Source of the DNA: Robertkochia flava | GTDB taxonomy: Bacteria > Bacteroidota > Bacteroidia > Flavobacteriales > Flavobacteriaceae | DNA length: 64,000 nt | Reading direction: 5' to 3' | NCBI RefSeq assembly: GCF_020166515.1 | Contig: NZ_JAINZT010000007.1 | Location: 62,001 to 126,000 of the forward strand | Shown here: piece by piece, positions 61,427-64,000 of the stretch | Layout of the letters: every line of letters starts with the position of its first letter | Position numbering within the stretch: the first letter of the stretch is position 1 | Program-made: the position numbers and the translations under genes | The notes under the pieces: generated by a model | Databases searched by the model: none | Seen by the model: only the letters and a program-made list of their open reading frames with translations | Told to the model about the DNA's origin: nothing

Positions 61427-61494
61427 GAATTATGAATGGTGAATTATGAATGGTGAATTGTGAATTGTGAATTGTGAATTGTGAATTGTGAATG
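61427..61494. repeat. 7-bp tandem repeat (GAATTGT/GAATTAT/GAATGGT), about 10 units
   Basis: Starting at GAATTAT 61427, seven-base units follow in a GAATTAT, GAATGGT, GAATTAT, GAATGGT, then five GAATTGT pattern, ending in GAATG at 61494. Such GAATT-based minisatellites are frequent in Flavobacteriia. They are slippage-prone and useful as a strain marker. It lies in the upstream region of the X-Pro hydrolase gene. Confidence 0.85.
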
Positions 61495-61565
61495 AAATAG
61501 TGTCGGATCTTGCCATCTTGACTCGTGGCTCTTAAAAATTTATTTCTTCAAACCGCTTCACCGCA

Positions 61566-62384
61566 TTATTCGTTCAAATACTTCAGTCCGTAATATAAGG
61601 CCGGCAAGGGTACAGAGCGGTGGTTTTCCTCTTCAAAATATTCGAGTTTCACCCGGGCTTCCCCGGCAGACTTTTCCTGTAATAACGAAAAGAAAAGGTC
61701 ATGTCGCTTTTTATTGCGACCTTCTTTGGCTTCTCCCTGGTTGGCTGTCGCGATATACAATTTTTTCTGAAAGGAGGCAGGAGAGATGGTATCTACCTTC
61801 GTGCCTGTCAATTGCTCATCCCACCAGAGGCTTGGGTCCACGGCGAGATAGCTGTCGAACAGACTACCCTTATCCATATAGGCATTTATGGTGAGCAATC
61901 CGCCAAGGGAGTGCCCGGCCAGGGTCCTGTGAGAAGTGGTTCTGTAATTCGTATCGATATAGGGGATAAGTTCGTCCTGTATAAACTTCAAAAAGTCTTT
62001 GCCGCCGCCCATGGTATTGGGGCGAGCAGTTTTTATTTTGGTTACGGTAAGGTCTTTTTCCCGGTCCGGACTTTCAATGGCTACGATAATGGTTTCCGGC
62101 ATTAAATGATTCCCGGCGCGAGGAGAACTCATAAAATGGGTAACCCCGATGGCGGTCTTAAAATGAACGGCACCGTCCAGCAGGATAAGCACGGGATAAT
62201 CCCGGCCTTCTTCAGAAGTATCATCATAAGAATCCGGAAGGCTAACCAGGCACACCCGGTCTTCATTTAAAATGGCAGAGTGGAGGATGAGTTTTTGCTC
62301 CGATTCAGCGGCAATCTGCTTTTTACAGGAACTGAATGGTATGCAGGTAAAGAGGATGTAAAGAATTGTCAGGGTATGTTTCAT
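61566..62384 (-). CDS. Alpha/beta-hydrolase lipoprotein, esterase-D/Fes-like
   Basis: 272 residues with lipobox FSSC. Esterase fold: nucleophile in GHSLGGLL, an oxyanion-like LLDGAVHF, PNTMGGGKDFLKFI, and a C-terminal His in ENHRSVPLP. It resembles the Fes/esterase-D group that hydrolyses siderophore or acyl-carbohydrate esters; the substrate is unknown. It stands 25 bases after DUF3784, perhaps co-transcribed. Confidence 0.8.
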   Translation of the reverse strand: MKHTLTILYILFTCIPFSSCKKQIAAESEQKLILHSAILNEDRVCLVSLPDSYDDTSEEGRDYPVLILLDGAVHFKTAIGVTHFMSSPRAGNHLMPETIIVAIESPDREKDLTVTKIKTARPNTMGGGKDFLKFIQDELIPYIDTNYRTTSHRTLAGHSLGGLLTINAYMDKGSLFDSYLAVDPSLWWDEQLTGTKVDTISPASFQKKLYIATANQGEAKEGRNKKRHDLFFSLLQEKSAGEARVKLEYFEEENHRSVPLPALYYGLKYLNE

Positions 62385-62408
62385 GAGTGGTTTAAATGAA
62401 GGGGGTCT

Positions 62409-62717
62409 TTAGGAATCTTTTTTGAACTTTTTAGAATTGGTTCGAATCAGCAAATATGGAAGTCCGATGATTACAGCCAGTATCAGGGCATACATTTTTA
62501 TCTTTTCTGAAGCCAACCAGTTTCCTGCCAGGTATCCTGCGAAAACCATAAAAGCCATCCCAAACATAACATTCCTGAATACAGTGGCAATACCTTCAAT
62601 GTCATATTTATCTTTTTCTTCTTTGGATAGGGTATTATATCCCGCTATAAGCTGGTGCATCCTGCCATGTTTAACCATGATACCCAGGGCGATAAAAATT
62701 AAGGCTGTGATCCACAT
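62409..62717 (-). CDS. DUF3784-family small membrane protein
   Basis: 102 residues with an N-terminal helix, a basic/charged middle (YNTLSKEEKDKYDIE) and two more helices. The YNTLSKEEK motif and size fit DUF3784. Function unknown. It heads the esterase gene on the same strand. Confidence 0.82.
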   Translation of the reverse strand: MWITALIFIALGIMVKHGRMHQLIAGYNTLSKEEKDKYDIEGIATVFRNVMFGMAFMVFAGYLAGNWLASEKIKMYALILAVIIGLPYLLIRTNSKKFKKDS

Positions 62718-62797
62718 TGGGTTTTAACGCTAATAGCTAAGGTATCCAGGGCTTAAATTAAGAAAAAATCGATCAGGATAATTTTAAATGACAGGCT

Positions 62798-63316
62798 TTA
62801 TGGCTCTATGGCCACTTCCAATACCCGGTTCGCGAACAGGTCTATCTGGTCAGAAACTTCCTTTTCGGGTTTGTCCCGGGAGATCCAGGTATGCAATTCC
62901 CCGAGGTAGTTCATGCTTAAATAGGCTGCACTGAGCTGAAAAGGGATGAAAAACCCAGGGTGCTGTGTGGCATCAGACCCGCAGGAAACGGCCAGCATAT
63001 TCATGCCCCTGAGCTTTCTGCCCGTTTGTTTGTGTACTTTTAAACAGTCGGTGATCCGGTCAAAAAAGTTTTTCATGATGCCGCTCATGGAATACCAGTA
63101 CACCGGGGTGATAAAGACAATGGTGTCATAGTGAACGATCTCCTCCAGCGTCGGGAGAAAATCATCATCCGTATGATGATGTTCGTAACTGTAAGGGTGG
63201 ATCTTTTTTTCGGCCAGGTTGATGATAGGGGCATCAAATTTTTCCTGAAACATTTTTGCTATCTGATAGGAGTTTCCATCGACCCTGGAGCTCCCTTGTA
63301 CAATTATGGTTTTCAT
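62798..63316 (-). CDS. Flavodoxin-fold NAD(P)H-dependent FMN reductase-like protein
   Basis: I start at ATG 63316 (MKTIIVQGSSR); the longer frame begins with TTG. 172 residues. Flavodoxin-like: GSSRVDGNS phosphate-binding loop, VFITPVYWYSMSGIMKNFFDR for FMN, and LAVSCGSDA. It probably reduces quinones or aromatic nitro/azo compounds using NAD(P)H; the physiological acceptor is unknown. Confidence 0.85.
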   Translation of the reverse strand: MKTIIVQGSSRVDGNSYQIAKMFQEKFDAPIINLAEKKIHPYSYEHHHTDDDFLPTLEEIVHYDTIVFITPVYWYSMSGIMKNFFDRITDCLKVHKQTGRKLRGMNMLAVSCGSDATQHPGFFIPFQLSAAYLSMNYLGELHTWISRDKPEKEVSDQIDLFANRVLEVAIEP

Positions 63317-63425
63317 TTCGCGGTTGGTTTGAAAGGCCAAAATAGGTTATTGACAAAGATCTGGTGGTCCGGGATGATCTTTATTTCAATACTAAAACCT
63401 TATAGGCTCATAGAATTTTTTCATA

Positions 63426-64000
63426 TTAATCCTCCGGAAGGAAATCACCGGCCAGGTCTTTGGTAAGTATGGGTTTCGGTCTTTTCAGGATACGCGACTG
63501 GTACTCATAGGCCAGGAGGCCGGATAGCGGGATCACTGCCAACCAGATCCAGAACCCGCCGAAAACAGTATTCAGGAGGCTGGCTGTTAACAGGGCAAAC
63601 AGCGGAACTCCGACCATAACACAGATAAAATTCACGGAGGCGATGAAATGCGGATCTTTAACGAGCTTCTTAAGTACGAGTTTAACGGTAATGATCCATC
63701 CGAGATTCAGGACCACTCCAAGCAGCCAGAACGGGAAGCCTGCCAGAAGCAGGAGGGTACGTAAGATTCTTTTTCGGGGTTTAGGCGTATCAGCTCCGAG
63801 GGGCTTTGAAGCTGCGAGGGTATCGACAAGCTCCTTATCGTTTAAGAACCGCCGGGTTAGTGATGGTGATACCGTTCTTTGGGTCTGCCAGGCGTATTCC
63901 AGATAGTCATAGTGCTCTTTCGGACGGATATCGATCATCAATTCGCTGAGTTGATGAGCCAGCTCTTCTCTTAACTCCTTTAAGGCGGCGGCCTCAGGTT
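63426..64000 (-). CDS. C-terminal part of an acyltransferase-like membrane protein (5' end outside window)
   Basis: The minus-strand frame is open to base 64000 (PEAAALKELREELAHQLSE continues into LMIDIRPKEHYDY), so the start lies outside; the TTG 63941 is internal. Four hydrophobic segments near 70-150 end in a charged tail. The layout resembles the C-terminal membrane part of Bacteroidota PlsC-like glycerol acyltransferases; no catalytic HxxxxD motif is visible because the N-terminal part is missing. Identification is tentative. Confidence 0.45.
   Translation of the reverse strand, partial: PEAAALKELREELAHQLSELMIDIRPKEHYDYLEYAWQTQRTVSPSLTRRFLNDKELVDTLAASKPLGADTPKPRKRILRTLLLLAGFPFWLLGVVLNLGWIITVKLVLKKLVKDPHFIASVNFICVMVGVPLFALLTASLLNTVFGGFWIWLAVIPLSGLLAYEYQSRILKRPKPILTKDLAGDFLPED

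Overview
The window comes from a Bacteroidota chromosome, most likely a marine Flavobacteriaceae member. Supporting signs are the TANFOR-type fibronectin protein, DUF5916 outer-membrane protein, four DUF6090 proteins, DUF3784 and DUF2200 proteins, many Sec-exported proteins and lipoproteins, few Shine-Dalgarno sites, and TAnnTTTG promoter cores. GC is moderate (mid to high 40s by eye), except for an AT-rich island at about 6930-7450. No tRNA, rRNA, CRISPR array, insertion sequence or phage gene was seen.

Left edge (1-7454): a probable contact or secreted polymorphic-toxin locus. It holds a beta-barrel protein with a helical tail (cut by the window edge), a very large exported TANFOR/FN3 protein with a zinc-metallopeptidase motif, a toxin-tip reading frame separated from it only by one in-frame TAA, and a small overlapping candidate immunity gene. 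The last ~200 bases of the tip and the immunity gene are AT-rich, the signature of C-terminal module exchange.

7500-31070: an SLC12-type cation-chloride transporter whose last ~82 codons are displaced by a one-base frameshift, then a DUF5916 protein, a GH13 amylase lipoprotein and a DinB-like protein. Next is a formate dehydrogenase operon (fdhD, NuoF-like beta subunit, Cys-type molybdopterin alpha subunit). It is followed by a sulfatase, two methyltransferase-like proteins, an S41-like protease, an M1-like metallopeptidase, and an OsmC gene beside an AraC regulator.

31071-43760: a decayed small membrane-protein gene, an M28 peptidase, three tandem DUF6090 genes and a PLP histidine decarboxylase divergent from an AsnC/Lrp regulator. 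A LytS/LytTR two-component pair follows, then a truncated near-copy of the AsnC gene. The block ends with a sigma-54 activator divergent from a second OsmC gene; the intergenic region has a clear -24/-12 promoter and an upstream 26-bp palindrome, forming a self-contained sigma-54 module.

43761-64000: mostly minus-strand exported hydrolases and metabolic enzymes. These include an S41 protease, a membrane AraC regulator, an Asp/Glu racemase-like protein, a nuclease/phosphatase-fold protein, a YtcJ-like amidohydrolase, a 49-residue PspC protein, DUF2200, a zinc-motif lipoprotein and a lipoprotein-form RidA. A compact run follows: X-Pro/CocE hydrolase, YhhN, secernin-like Ntn hydrolase, class III PLP enzyme and kinase-like DUF6206 protein. 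The right edge cuts the 5' part of a probable acyltransferase-like gene.

The strongest candidates for new biology are the TANFOR polymorphic-toxin locus, the sigma-54/OsmC module, the dual-dyad hdc/asnC control region, the secernin/PLP/kinase-like operon, and two frameshifts at the same in-frame 9-mer.
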